Shown here: piece after piece, positions 10,426 through 23,173 of the stretch
How positions within the stretch are numbered: position 1 is the first letter of the stretch
How the letters are laid out: the number at the start of each line of letters is the position of its first letter
From: Platynereis dumerilii
Lineage: Eukaryota; Annelida; Polychaeta; Phyllodocida; Nereididae
Reading direction: 5' to 3'
Length of the DNA: 64,000 nt
Assembly (NCBI GenBank): GCA_026936325.1
Contig: JAPTHN010000004.1
Span: 33,905,776-33,969,775, forward strand
The notes under the pieces: generated by a model
Database searches by the model: none
Told to the model about the DNA's origin: nothing
What the model saw: only the letters and a program-made list of their open reading frames with translations
Made by a program: the position numbers and the translations under genes

Positions 10426-13400
10426 TAAACTTGATGATATATGAATTGATTCAGAAAAAAGAGGCGACACTTGCCTGCTTCCGAGGACGACTAAAGCTAA
10501 AGCCAAAAAGAAGAAAGACTGTTTTTGGTGCCAGCAGCAACTTGTGATTTGTGTTGCTCTATGTCCCTGATTAGGGCTATACTCTGATGATATTAGATTG
10601 TGATTGCTTTGCACATGCAGATGAAATTTCCTGGAAAGAAACAATTTTGCTAATTCACTTGTCCTGATAACGTGTCAGGTCCAAGAAAGAGAATTTATCT
10701 CACCAAAAATACGATGATATTACTTTCAGCCTGATTGTCATGTAGAAGGCTCAGTGTCGGTTGTCGCACCGCATCCTAAAGGTGTGGTTTGACAGACAGA
10801 ACTGACACATCTGTTCTCATCTGGCAAACAGGGAATTTGATTATATTGAGAATAACACAACTCCGATGTTTTGTCTTAGTGTATAACGCTTCATGATCAG
10901 TTCTTTAAAAACTTTATCTGTAAAGTATAATACATGCATCTATGGTAAATAATTCAATCATGTAGATAATTGTCTAATATGGTGTTGAAAAATGCAAATT
11001 TTACACTATAACTAAATAGGAGAATATCCAAAAGCTAATGTCTCCTTGGTCTTGACCAGACACAAACATGGTTGCAGTGGATTGTGAAATGTAGGGAACG
11101 TCACGAAAAGTTCATTACTTTGGTGATCTTGGAAAAACAAACTGTTCCAACAAAAGTTTCTACCAAAGTTCCTACACAAGTACAAGTAAAAGGCATGGTG
11201 GCTAGACATGGCGTGCACAACCTTGTTTAAACCCAACCTCACTAAGCTCAATTAAACTATACTGGTGAAAGAGGCCATAGTATATCTCCAGCTGTAATGC
11301 TGTAGGAATGAGATCTTATCTGGAATCACCACTCAACATATGAAAAACATGACATAGATAAATAGATAGATAGATACAGTACATCCCAAAATAAAACAAC
11401 CAAATTTTCTGTCAGAAGTCCTCTGTTTATTACCTGTTTTGCCCTTTTTTCCCTGTCCACCCAAATCTCCTTACAACTCCCTTTGACTTCTTACAACAAC
11501 CTTAGCCCACATTAAGAACTCTATTGAGATAGCTACCAATGTAACTGCAATTAGCAGAGGTGCAAAATATCAAGTAAATCAAACACAATGGGGGTGATTG
11601 AGTTCATATTGGTGTTGTTTAATTGTGATTTTAATGTAATTTTAAAAGATAGTTGAAAGTAGTTGAAAGTAGGAAGTGATTCAGGGGTAGTCAAATGGTG
11701 TGAAAGGGTGACGCAGTGGCTGATTCTTCCTTTCTGCTGGGGTAATCATACTTTATTTTGGGTTGTATTTTAAATAGATATGGGTAAGAGCAGCCCTTCA
11801 AGCCCAGTTCTTGGGCACTCACAAAGTTTGATTGCTGAGAAGGGAATTGAGTGGGAGTCCTCGAAATTACAGTACCACATGGGTTGGATCTCTTCCTTGC
11901 TTAGCATAGACACTGATACAAGAGGCTGCCAATTGAAACGTCTCATCCAATGAAATAAAAGCAGTGGTCACTTTACAGCGCTCAGGAGAAATACCAGGGA
12001 TAACAATTGTCTCTATAAGAGAAACAGTTAAATAACTGTTTGTTTGATTTCCTCTTGAGGAAAATTATTGCAAAACAAACGTAAAACTGGAAAACAGTCT
12101 GACATTCATTATTTCTGTGACTGATAAAAAAAATAATGAAGATTAAAGTAATGTTATTCATATATTTTACAGATCTTGTTATTCTTTTTTTAAAAATGGG
12201 CATTGTTTAATGTAATAAATTGAATAGCAAAAACAGAGATTCAGTCCCAGAAGTCTAATGCAGCTGAGATAATATGATGAAAGGCTCATATGATTTGTAG
12301 GCATGACGTAAATTCTACGAAAAAGAATGAGGGTTATATGTGAACATGTTGATGCCTTGAGCAGAATTCAACATTTCATTGATAATCAAAAGAGCACAAT
12401 CTGCAAATAGAGAACCCCCTATGTCATTTTAATTGGATTATCTGATATTAAAGAAGCCCAATCCTGCAGATTGAGGCCAGAATGATGTTCTTGCTTTCAA
12501 CTAGATTTTCTGCCAAAACAAAACTTTTAAGATTCTCAAGATATGTGCCAAGAACTCGAAAGACAATTAGGACCGGGTGCGTGCTGAAACAGCCGTTACT
12601 CTACAATTGTGGGTTGGTGACGACACTAGAGATTGTCATGATTTTGTATTTTGAATTAATTAGAAACCAAGTATGAGAGCTATAGATGACAAAATTTTAT
12701 ATTAAAACCCAAAAAATGAGGTGTGTAATTAACTCAGAGTGGTACTAGTAACCAGTGTGTTGTAAGGTAATCAATTTTAGCATGCGATCATGCATCCTTG
12801 GTCGATTCCCGATATTTGTACCTCATCAATTTTGTACCGGTCTATTGAGTTATGTATTAATTAGGGAAAGATTAAAGCGGGAATGTCTGCAGATCTGGCC
12901 AAAATTTATAAAACGTTTCTAAGGATAGATTTCAGGTATATCTGATATATCTAGCCAAATCTGAATGTATTGCTTTTCTTGATGTCAAATAATGGCATGT
13001 GATAGTGAGTGTGTTTATCTCAACGATCAGCTTAAGAGATAATGTAAACAATTATTGAAATTTGTGTCACAGACACAAACTTCCGAAATTGTTTTTGCTT
13101 CAACTAACCCCGTGCTTCAACAAGCCCCGGTCTCCCCTATACTGCCATATGACATATATAGCAAAGTGGGAAACCCAAAAAGTAAAAATTCAGACATTTC
13201 TATATTCATAAAGTCAGCCCTCAACCTTTTTTTAAAAGACCATCTCAGAATTTTTTAATTCAGATCTCTGCTGTGTTGAGTCATAGGAGGATTGCATACA
13301 GAGGTAAGGTGCTGAATTCCATGGTACTCTATTTTGTCTTTTTTAGACACTACAGGCATATTGCACTGCTGGGAAGCTAGAAAATAAATATATGACTGCA

Positions 13401-13570
13401 TAAACAGAACAGATCTGAAATGCTATAACGTCCGAAATGGAATTGACATTCACATACAGTCCTTCAGGACATCTGTGGCATTACTTGACCTTTGTATCTA
13501 AAATAATCCCTGGACAAAACAACTGATTTTCTTCCAGTCATATGCCGGCTCAGAGACCATTCTGAATATA
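10426..13570. other. Repeat-rich non-coding interval
   Basis: 10620-10900 resembles 33610-33905 (shared CTTTCAGCCTGATTGTCATG). 11206-11352 matches 5440-5582, and 12340-12600 resembles Rep-D. 11640-11950 is a copy of the SINE-like repeat that is split at 34.7-39.6 kb. A GATA-type run lies near 11355. No gene is supported. Confidence 0.5.
11780..11950. repeat. SINE-like repeat, uninterrupted body fragment
   Basis: The words AGCAGCCCTTCAAGCCCAGT, GACACTGATACAAGAGGC and CGTCTCATCCAATG occur in order. The same order is found at 34690-34797 followed by 39384-39460, where other elements split the copy. This copy therefore acts as the empty-site reference. Confidence 0.6.
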
Positions 13571-13579
13571 GCTGGGCCT

Positions 13580-15968
13580 TAGGGTGTACCAAAAAATGAA
13601 AAAGTTCTCTGATCTTAACACCTATCGGTCAAAAGATGAGGTTTGGTTAGTAGATCACTAGGAAATTTTTTTTTTGAAAATCGGAGAAGTCCTTACGCCG
13701 GTCCAAGCCTCTTGAAATTTACATGTCAAAAAAGAGCAAAAAATCACCATTTTCGCCTAGTTTTGTGCCTAATATGCCACCTACAGCTATGACTTATGCC
13801 TAAAAGTGTGTCTAATCACTCCTTTCTAAGTCATGACTTGGATGATATTATGTTGGGTCAGTTTTATCATTTTTAACCGTAAAAATAACCCATCTTTGGT
13901 CAGAAATAGTGTAAAAATGCTCTTTTTAACCAATGAAGTGCCGTATCTTGAGAACTAAAGCAGATAGAGACATGATATTGACACCAAAATCTCCGGAATA
14001 CCCACATTCATATTCATCTTCAATACATTTTAGGGCCCTTTACCCAATACTTTTTGAGTTATTAGCAAAAAACCAATGAATTGCCTTTATTTTCATGGGA
14101 ATCGTCAGTGAAAATACATTTAATAGCACAAATCATTGAAGATAGGTACCTGGTGAACCTCTGATTTATCTGCTACATATATTTTATAATTGAACACAAA
14201 AAGCTATTTTATTATTATTTATAGTGAAGGAGTATTACAATACCATGGATTACTTATCCACATCAAAATATTGTCTTATTTTGAGAAAGACATTCAAAGA
14301 AGTGAAAAAGTTTGATTTGTTACAAAGGTTGCCATGTAATCAGGGGAAAAATGATTTTCTTTGTTGTACAATATGCTACTAAACCAGCATTATTATCAAC
14401 AATTATGTGTCTGAGAAACAATTTGTCAAAAGGGGTAGGCTGAGGTGTATGGCTTGCATACGAGTCTGCCTCCAATTGACAATTATGAGGACATACAACA
14501 ATGATATGGAACTTGAGAAGGCCAGATAGATGCAGTACAATATGAATGAATAACACCAAAAGTCAGTCATTTGAAGAAGTTCTTGTGATGCAAGAATGAA
14601 AGCTGAGGGAAAGGTCTGAACAACTAAGAAATGAAAATATTCAGAAAATGTTTGCGTATGATCCTGAGAATTATCAATTATCAATGCATTGAACCCATAA
14701 TTAATGATAATAAAATTGTTTGAAGTAGTAGATGATATAATGAATGACATAGGGTATTTCAGTATTGACAATAAACTGAGACAATTTATGTATAGGCCAA
14801 CATGTCAATGAGAAAGAATTACAGACAGGCTAAATTGACAAAAAATTTTGCAACAAGCCTTTCAACATGTGTGAGAGATAATCAAAATCACGCGCCTGCC
14901 AGTGACATAACTGAAGATAATGAATATAGACCAGAGGAACCCAATAAACAGTAATTTAAAGGGTACACTCAGCTATGAAACATTAACAGTGACATTTATA
15001 AATTATTATATCTTAGATGTTGCTGGAAATATTAATTCATGTTGTACTGCATTTATCTACCCTTCACAAGTTCCATATCATTGTTGTATGTCCTCATAAT
15101 TGTCAATTTGAGACAGACTCGTATGGAAACCATCCAACTCAGCCTACCCTTTTTGACAAATTGTTTCTCAGACACATAATTGTTGATTACAATGCTGCTT
15201 TAGTAGCATATTATACAACAACCTTTGTAACAAATCAAACTTTTTCACTTCTTTGAATGCCTTTCTCAAAATAAGACAATATTTTGATGTAGATAAGTAA
15301 TCCATGGCATTGTAATACTCCTTCACTATAAATAATAGAATACCTTTTTGTGTTCAAATTATATAATATATATAGCAGATAAATCAGAGGTTCACCAGGT
15401 ACTTATCTTCAATGATTTGTGCTTTTAAATGTATTTTCACTGACGATTCCCATGAAAATAAAGGCTATTATTTGGTTTTTTGCTAATAACTCAAAAAGTA
15501 TTGGGTAAAGGGCCCTAAAATGTATTGAAGATGAATATGAATGTGGGTAACCCGGAGATTTTGGTGTCAATATCATGTCTCTATCTGCTTTAGTTCTCAA
15601 GATACAGCACTTCATTGGTAAAAATGAGCATTTTTACGCTATTTCGGACCAAAGATGGGTTATTTTTAGGGTTAGAAATGATAGAAGTGACCCAACATGA
15701 ATATCATCCAAGTCATCACTTAGAAAGGAGTAATTAGACACACTTTTAGGCATAAATCATAGTTGTAGATAGCATATTAGGCACAAAACTAGGCGAAAAT
15801 TGTAATTTTTTGCTAAATTTTTACATGTAAATTTCAAGAGGCTTGGTCCGGGGTAAGGACTTCTCCTATTTTCAAAAAAAAAAATCATAGTGACCTACTA
15901 ACCAAACCTCATCTTTTGACCGATAGGTGTTAAGATCAGAAAACTTTTTCATTTTTTGGTACACCCTA
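13580..15968. mobile_element. hAT-like foldback element, 2,389 bp, about 1-kb arms
   Basis: The ends are TAGGGTGTACCAAAAAATG and its exact inverse. The arms run at about 13580-14560 and 15010-15968, nearly mirror images with small indels, separated by a loop of about 450 bp. CTGGGCCT flanks both sides (13572-13579 and 15969-15976). The perfect 8-bp duplication and TAGGG-type terminus fit hAT. No transposase is present, so it needs enzyme supplied elsewhere. The element at 37692-39383 has closely similar ends. Confidence 0.85.
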
Positions 15969-15976
15969 CTGGGCCT

Positions 15977-18050
15977 GTAATTGAGCCCACTGAGCCTGTA
16001 ATTGAGCCTTTGCCTCTTTGGTAAAGTATTATGTTTAAACCAATATAGCCGGGCATGAACAATTTTTAATGTACAACTTCTGACAAAACTCCAAACCCTC
16101 CCCCCCTCCAAGTCATGAATTCTGAACGGTCCCTTATCTAAATCTAATGGTCATTCAGGATAATTTGAATCAGTGCTTTCACAATCTCTAGAGCTGTTAT
16201 AATTTTGTAAGGAAATCCATTCTATGGACATGTGTCACTTTTGGCAAGTTTTAATCTTATTGATTTATAATTGTCAGAAACAAACCAGTATTATTTTGGC
16301 TGACATCATGTCCAGTTCAGAAATAATTGAAGTTAATGTCTACAGAGCATGTTTTAATTATTTTCTCTCACCACTTTATCATACCTAATTTTCTGTATTA
16401 AATGCTCAGTGGGCAGATGCGATGATGAGATGGAAATAATTCATTCACAATCTAGCTCAGCAATGCTGTATGCAGTCAGAATCCACCAGAGGCAGCACTA
16501 TGCTCTGTTGGACGATTAGCGCAATCCAATATGGAGGTCGAGGGCAGCCTGAATGCACATTATTGCATTGAAAAAGGTAAGAAAAGATCATATTTTGATG
16601 GAATTTAATAAAAATCAATTCTAGATGAGGGTGGGGGATATGGACGTTTATTACGGAATGGGCGTTTAATACAGAAAATATGTTATAGAGTTTTTGGACA
16701 TGATGAACCTCCCCACAATTTTGGACATGAGAGCAACAACTATCCCTAATAATCCAGAGACAATACTTTGATCTACCTTCTGGCACATGGCAACTTATCT
16801 AAATCTCTCAGGAATTTGGGATATTCTGATTCAGAGCTTTGATGCCATTTAGAGCTGTCATGTGTAATAAATGATTCAGAACAAGACCCTGTGGCTCAAA
16901 GGGCTTGTATTATGTGAATTTCTCATAAGCAGTCTAGGACCAAAGCAACTTGAAGTACATGTATGCCATGTCATAAATAGTTCTCTCTTGATAAAATATA
17001 ATTAGCATACTATGTTACAGCCCTGTTTTCATAACTGTAGACATTTAGCCTGAAATTTTCTGGGACGTGAATTCTATAGGGAAAGTGACATAAAAAAAAC
17101 TTGTGACATTGCTCTGACCAATGGAATAACATATGCGAGATATGTAAAAAATGCTAATTCATGTACAGTACCTATATTTATGAAATCGATTGTCACACAA
17201 TAATTTTGCACACAAACAGTTGAATAGCCTATATGGATATTTCATCTACCTGACACATATTGTAGCTTCATAGCTTTTTTGGCTGTAACTTTCAAGTTAT
17301 TGGCTCCAATTCCGGTGTTGACTCTTTGTCTGTCTTTGGAGTTGCATTAATGTATATGTGCGAAGAGGGTCCATGCAGCTGTGTTAGCATCTCTATGTTG
17401 CTATTAGTATTGGTTTTCAAAACAGAACACCATTTTATGCCTTGTGCAATAAAAAACCATCACCTGTGATATTTGCACGGTATATTGTGGAAATTGCCTC
17501 AGTTTGAAATTAATTCCCATTATTTGTCGACTCTATATATCGGTGCAATGCTAAAATTTATCTGAAGAAGCATTTTAAACTTGCGAGCAAGATATTCCAA
17601 TTTACCATATTCACGAAAAATGTGACAAACTAATTGAACATTGACACTCTCACCAACTGTGCGGAAAATAATTCATGAAAATTATAGCACATATGAATAA
17701 TGTCAACATTTTCCAACTGAAAGATTTTGTTATGTTGTTCAACACACATCAGTATAACTCATTTCAGAAGCGATTAAGAGATCATAATAAGAATCTGTTT
17801 GTTCCGTTTAGTAGGACAGAAAAAATGAAAAACTTTTTTATTGTAAGAATAGTTCATTGCAGCTTGTAGCGAATTATTGTTAATGGTAATGATGTTCATA
17901 TATTTAAGAGGTATTTTAGAAATGTTTATTTTACTGGTAGGGGGAGCATCTATATTTCAGATCCCCCCTTTAAATTAAGAATAAATGAGCACAACCTTAT
18001 ATTTTTTTTTCTCATTTCTGGACAATTGTAATATCCAAAATAATCTCTGT
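15977..18050. repeat. Interspersed repeat, unclassified (copy 2), and unique-looking AT-rich DNA
   Basis: 16230-16960 repeats blocks of 60-1010 in the same orientation. From about 16960 to 18050 I see no repeat, gene or RNA that I can support. The 109-residue minus frame at 16457-16786 lacks protein-like composition. Confidence 0.5.
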
Positions 18051-20411
18051 CCAATAGGGCAAGTTGACCTAACTTCAGCCTACTTTGGTTTTTGATCGCT
18101 TGTCACTGGCTGGCTATTCACGTGAATGTAATGTGCCAATGGACCTAACTTCAGCCACCTCCTCTCTTCGTGAAAATAGTGTAAAATACCAATTATATGC
18201 CTCATAAGGCAGTAGAAACATGTTCCAAAGACAAAAGTGGGATATGTACCCAACTTCAGCCATGTAGTACCTAACTTCATAGACGGGTCAATCTGTAGTA
18301 TAACCCACAACAAATTGATACAAAAGGTTTTTCAGTAGATTTTGGTACTAATTGCCTTGCTCAATAACATATTAAAAATCTAGGATTTTCTGACTATGCT
18401 AAGTGGGTCAAAATCAAGATGGCGTCCAAGATGGCCGCCGGAATCTTTAAAGTGTTATATCTCAGTTAATATTCAACTTAGAAAGATAATTTTTGGGTCC
18501 AAACCTAGGTTTTCATACCCAAGGAATCTGTTACTGCCCTTGAAATTGTAATAAGATGAGATTTTAAGCTCAAACTCTCATTTCAAGTTCTAGATCACGT
18601 CTAAGATAACCGCCTAATGGTTGATGTAAAAACTTAGTGACTCTTTGACTTATGAAAGTGATGTTGGTGTCTATACCTATGTTTGTGGCCTGAAGGAAAC
18701 CAATGAAATCAACAAAAATGTATTTGCTGCAATATTTGAGGGAGGACATGGATAATGAGGCATATTTCTATATGTAGTATTCCCTTTTGATGAGATCAGA
18801 ATAGATGAAGTTGAGCAGAGGAAGGTGAAATGTCCAAAGTTTTTCAGGCAAAGGAAAAAATTAAATTACAATAAGATGCTATTTTATGTAAAAGTTTTAT
18901 TTATATCCAGAAATCCAATATGAAAAAATAAAATATCTGATCAATCTGTGATTCTGTATGTATATCTGTAAACAATGGTAGTGTTTGAGTAACAAATGCT
19001 GTCAAAGTTTTAGTTATCAGGCCTATAAATGCCAGTAATGCACAGAGAAAGAAAAACTGATACATTACAAAAAGCAACTGGTAAAAATGTATGCTACAAA
19101 TATTAAAGAATTGTTTTCATAAACAATAGGCTAATCCTCATAACTAGCAACAGCCCTGTTCTATGGACTTTTGCAGGTTTGAAGTTGGAACGGTCCACAA
19201 GCAGGACAGGGGTATGCACTGTAGTCCGTTTTTCCGGCAGTTATAACACTGAGTGATACAGCAATTATATTGGCTAATTGTGTTTTTTCTTCACGGGGAA
19301 CAGATACTTGCTTCAACTAGCACCTGGCGGTTTAATAGTAGCATGTATGGAGCCATGAAATGTCTACTAAGATGTTGCTAATCATATGCTAATGGATGAT
19401 GTTTGTGACAAGTCCGGACAGCAGTCAGCAGCTAGTAAGATATTACATAGTTATCACATTTTTGCTGATGCTGTTGTTCATTCTCAGAGCATCTAGCTGT
19501 GGATATGAATGATTTTTAGACCTATTATGAATGTGCAGAGGAACTGCTTTTCATCATGAAGCATCTTATATGTGATAGCTTTGTCTTTTCTGCTTAATAC
19601 CAAAATACTAGGCGTCCTGTAATTTTTTTTGTAAAATCTTGCATCTGACTAAGCTGTATATTCCTGAACATTCATATCATTCTAGACTGCAAAAACCAAT
19701 GACAATATTCCTCAAGAAAGGGTCCAGAGTGTATGGTGAGCATCCTGCTAATTTTGCAATGATCTTCTTGAGGCCAGTGTGGTGTCTACTAATCACTGAG
19801 GCAGTGAGGCTGTCAGGTCTTTGCATTTTCCTGATGAACACATCTGTAAATTCCTGCATTGATATGCTGTATGAAACTGGTCTTAACAGTGTTTTCAGGG
19901 TCCAGTGGTTTTTTATGGCAAGACCTCTACTTTTTCGTGCGACCCTATCTTTAAGGTACAGGTATGCTTATTTCGAGTAGTAACAATGCCCTAATGTTGC
20001 AAATACAGGAAAGCAGTTGGTAACAATTTGATTTGCATTAACCTGAAGCCACTTCTGTCTTCATCTATTAACATGGAGTATACTCGTACTTTGGTAATTC
20101 AGCAACAATTGAGTGGTCTTGGACTTTCTGCCAAATTCCTTGTTTCTTTTAGTTAGTCCTTTGTTTATTTGGCAGAAAAATATAATACAGATTCTTGATA
20201 TTATGCATCTTCATTGGTTATCAATGTTTACAGGTTTTCCAAACTTTTCATTCTCCAGAGACCAGAGTAACAGCTAAAAAGTCAGGAATTTCAATTGACA
20301 AATCAGACACCACAGTGTTGTTTGTCCTGAGAAGATGGCCATGGTATGCTTTCTGCACTGATTTGCCTGTCAACATAGTTGATTGAGTTCTCAGTTCTCT
20401 TCATACCTATG

Positions 20412-20717
20412 AGAGTTCCTCCGTGGCCTAATGGTTAAGAGTGCTTGTTTGCACACCACTGGCTCTGAGGGCGTGGGTTCGAATCCCACCCCGGAACTCA
20501 ATTTAGTCCGAGCCCATGGGACATTAAATGGAGGCGGGTTGTATCCAGTGTTCTATGCTGGGGCAACTGAAAGACCCTGGGCATCCCTGAATTAATAGGG
20601 TATGTACCAGACTCACAGTCTTCTCATCTCATCATCATACGGCGATCGCCTGCCTCGATATAGCCCACTAAGGTGCTGCAGAGGCGTAAAACACAAACAA
20701 ACAAACAAACAAACAAA
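20412..20717 (+). mobile_element. tRNA-derived SINE with 15-bp target duplication
   Basis: The head keeps a 7-bp acceptor-like stem (GAGTTCC 20413-20419 with GGAACTC 20493-20499). It has an A box TGGCCTAATGG (20424-20434) and a B box GGTTCGAATCC (20476-20486), Leu/Ser-like in style. A body of about 190 bp follows, ending in (ACAA/CAAA)n. CTCTTCATACCTATG flanks both sides (20397-20411 and 20718-20732). The perfect duplication suggests recent insertion. An intact tRNA gene is unlikely because the anticodon arm is poor. Confidence 0.9.
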
Positions 20718-21275
20718 CTCTTCATACCTATGCAAATAACTCAGTCATTTACGACAAATGTGTGGAAGCAGCCAAGCAATAAAGCGGAATTCCAAGTGAC
20801 TATAATTATTGTCATGACTCCTGGATTATCTCAGTTCTCTTCATACTACCTATGCACATAACTCAGCTTTCCAGTACAGTGATTCATCAAATGTATGCAA
20901 GATAATGCAGAAACTCTTAAAGTTTACAACATACAGGGATCACTTTTGGGTGAACAAGGGCTAGTGCAACAGCCTGAAAGCTTCCAATGGAGGTAAATAT
21001 AGCTGTTTGTATACTAATAATTGGAATACTTTACAATATATAGCATACATGTTCACCATAAGCAAATTATGATGTTATTGCTTGTGCTGACATGAACATT
21101 TCACCTTCCTCTGCTCAACTTCAGCCATTTGGATCTCATCAAAAGGGAACACTACATATGAAAATATGCCTCATTATTCATGTCCTCCCTCAAATATTGC
21201 AGCAAATACATTTTTGTTTATCTCATTGGTTTCCTTCAGGCCACAAACATAGGTATAGACAGCAACATCACTTTC

Positions 21276-21660
21276 CATGTATATATTTTTCATTATTTGA
21301 CATGTGCACGAATTTGTAGAGGTGTAAAAACGAGCATGTACGAATTTGTGGACATGAAAAAACGAGCATAGGTGCTCGTGTATGTGTAATAACTAGCACT
21401 CGTGTATGTGCTTTATTATTCATTTGTGTACCTGCCATTACAAGCATTCATGGAGGTGTTATATCTTTCAGTTTTAGTGTCCAAATTAGGTTTAGAGTTA
21501 GTTTTAGCCAAGTTTAAAGTTGCGATGTTCGTTTTTGCACCTACACAAATTCGTGAATTGTAAGATTTCACACTTACACGAATGCTAAATTCGTGTATAT
21601 GTTCGTTTTTGCAGGTATACAAATTCGTGTACATGCCAAATAGTGAAAAATATATACCTC
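21276..21660. mobile_element. MITE nested in the right arm of the foldback
   Basis: The ends share GTATATATTTTTCA and its inverse TGAAAAATATATAC, and the match continues through CATGT and CACGAATTTGT, about 40 bp of imperfect terminal repeat. CACTTTC lies on both flanks (21269-21275 and 21661-21667). The left arm of the host foldback shows the site with a single CACTTTC. The length is 385 bp and no gene is present. A 7-bp duplication, or 8 bp if the ragged ends are counted, leaves hAT-like as one possibility. Confidence 0.8.
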
Positions 21661-22089
21661 CACTTTCATAAGTCACAGAGTCACTAAGTTGTTGCATCTT
21701 AAACCACTAGGACGTAATCTTGGGCGTGATCTAGAACTTGAAATGAGAGTTTGAGCTTAAAATCTCATCTTATTACAATTTTAAGGGCAGTAACAGATTC
21801 CTTGGGTATGAAAACCTAGGTTTGGACCCAAAAATTATCTTTCTAAGTTGAATATTAACTGAGATATAACACTTTAAAGATTCCGGCGGCCATCTTGGAC
21901 GCCATCTTGATTTTGACCCACTTAGCATAGTCAGAAAATCCTAGATTTTTAATATGTTATTGAGCAAGGCAATTGGTACCAAAATACACTGAAAAACCTT
22001 TTGTATCAATTTGTTGTGGGTTAGGTGGCCAATTCTCATAGATTGACCCGCCTATCAGCCTAAGGTGTACCTAACTTCAGCCCCCTACT

Positions 22090-23000
22090 CCTTTTCTGAG
22101 ATACATTGCAGGTGTGCACCACAGAATGGTCAAACCGTGCAGTTATGGTCATTTAGATTAAACACAAGGAATTGGGTCATCTTTTGCAATAAATCTGACA
22201 TGTATCCCAGGATTTAGACTGCTAATGATATGCCGGCATCTGCCAACATCAAGCAACAAGCTAGAGCATAAAACAGGAACAATGTGGTTCATTGATTTTC
22301 TTGGATCTTTATTGTTTTGACGACAATATCTATCTTACTAAAATGATCCAGTGGTCAATATGTCATACTTACATAAAAAACAAAGTTCTAAGGTTACTAT
22401 ATATGTACCTGGAATGGTAGCAACAAGAGCCACAAAGCAGGGCTCTGTATCCATCCAAAATGGTCCTGTGCAAATGACGCAGCACATCGCAGCACTGTTA
22501 ATATAGGTTCCATCAAGTTCTAACTGCCAGCAACAATTTCAAAAATGTAATTTCTTCAGTTTTAATATAAAATTTAGTGTCAGCCCCTGTAGGAATGCAT
22601 AAAGTCAATGGTCAACGCTTAGTTAACATGTCATGTTTCTCGCTATTTCGCTACAAATCAGCCTGATAAAAATATTTAAAGTAGACAAATTCAAAGAGTT
22701 TTGATAAGGTGAATGCCGAATGCTTTTGGTCTTTATTAACGAGAAATCAAAACAACAGCTTAAAGATTTTGTATTTCCACTAAAGAAAAGATGACAATGG
22801 AGCAGACTCGTTTCCAAATTAGACCTGAGCACTTAGGTTGCACCTCCAACTATGTAGAGTTGTTGAAGTCCACCAGGGATCACTCCGCAACATCACCACT
22901 GTAACGCAACTCTAATCTGTTGTTTTTCTTTTGAAACTAGGTGTAACTACAAGATACATTAACGGGAAATAATAAAAGGAAACATGTTGGATTTAATATA
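22090..23000. other. Non-coding interval
   Basis: No repeat partner, gene or RNA is supported here. It lies downstream (minus-strand sense) of the transposase-like gene. Confidence 0.4.
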
Positions 23001-23006
23001 ATTTGG

Positions 23007-23012
23007 TTTATT
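23007..23012 (-). terminator. Possible poly(A) signal AATAAA for the transposase-like gene
   Basis: AATAAA on the minus strand lies 162 bases beyond the stop codon at 23174-23176. The placement fits, but such hexamers are frequent by chance in AT-rich DNA. Confidence 0.4.
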
Positions 23013-23173
23013 GGACACAGCAAGAAAGTTTTTTATTTTCCATTTTCTTAACATTACAAACAACCCTACACCTCATTCTGAAATAAAAGGAGCACAGGTG
23101 AAAATCTTTGATGGGCGCCTTCAAAAATATTTCTCACAGAAAGCACCTAATCCTGATCGTCCGCCATTTGTCT

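Larger units (their letters stand above)
18281..22053. mobile_element. Large foldback element with long inverted arms
   Basis: The left arm is about 18281-18834 and the right arm about 21095-22053, in reverse orientation. Landmarks are CAAGATGGCGTCCAAGATGG near 18415 and its inverse near 21890, plus GAGCAGAGGAAGGTGAAATG near 18815 and its inverse near 21100. The right arm is longer because a MITE (21276-21660) is inserted in it. The loop carries a tRNA-SINE (20412-20717). The outer ends are ragged and no target duplication was found, so the superfamily is unknown. No transposase was seen. Confidence 0.75.

Noticed and set aside
20413-20499. Functional tRNA gene (Leu/Ser-like)
   Set aside because: The acceptor stem pairs, but the anticodon arm is poor and a SINE body, tail and target duplication follow.
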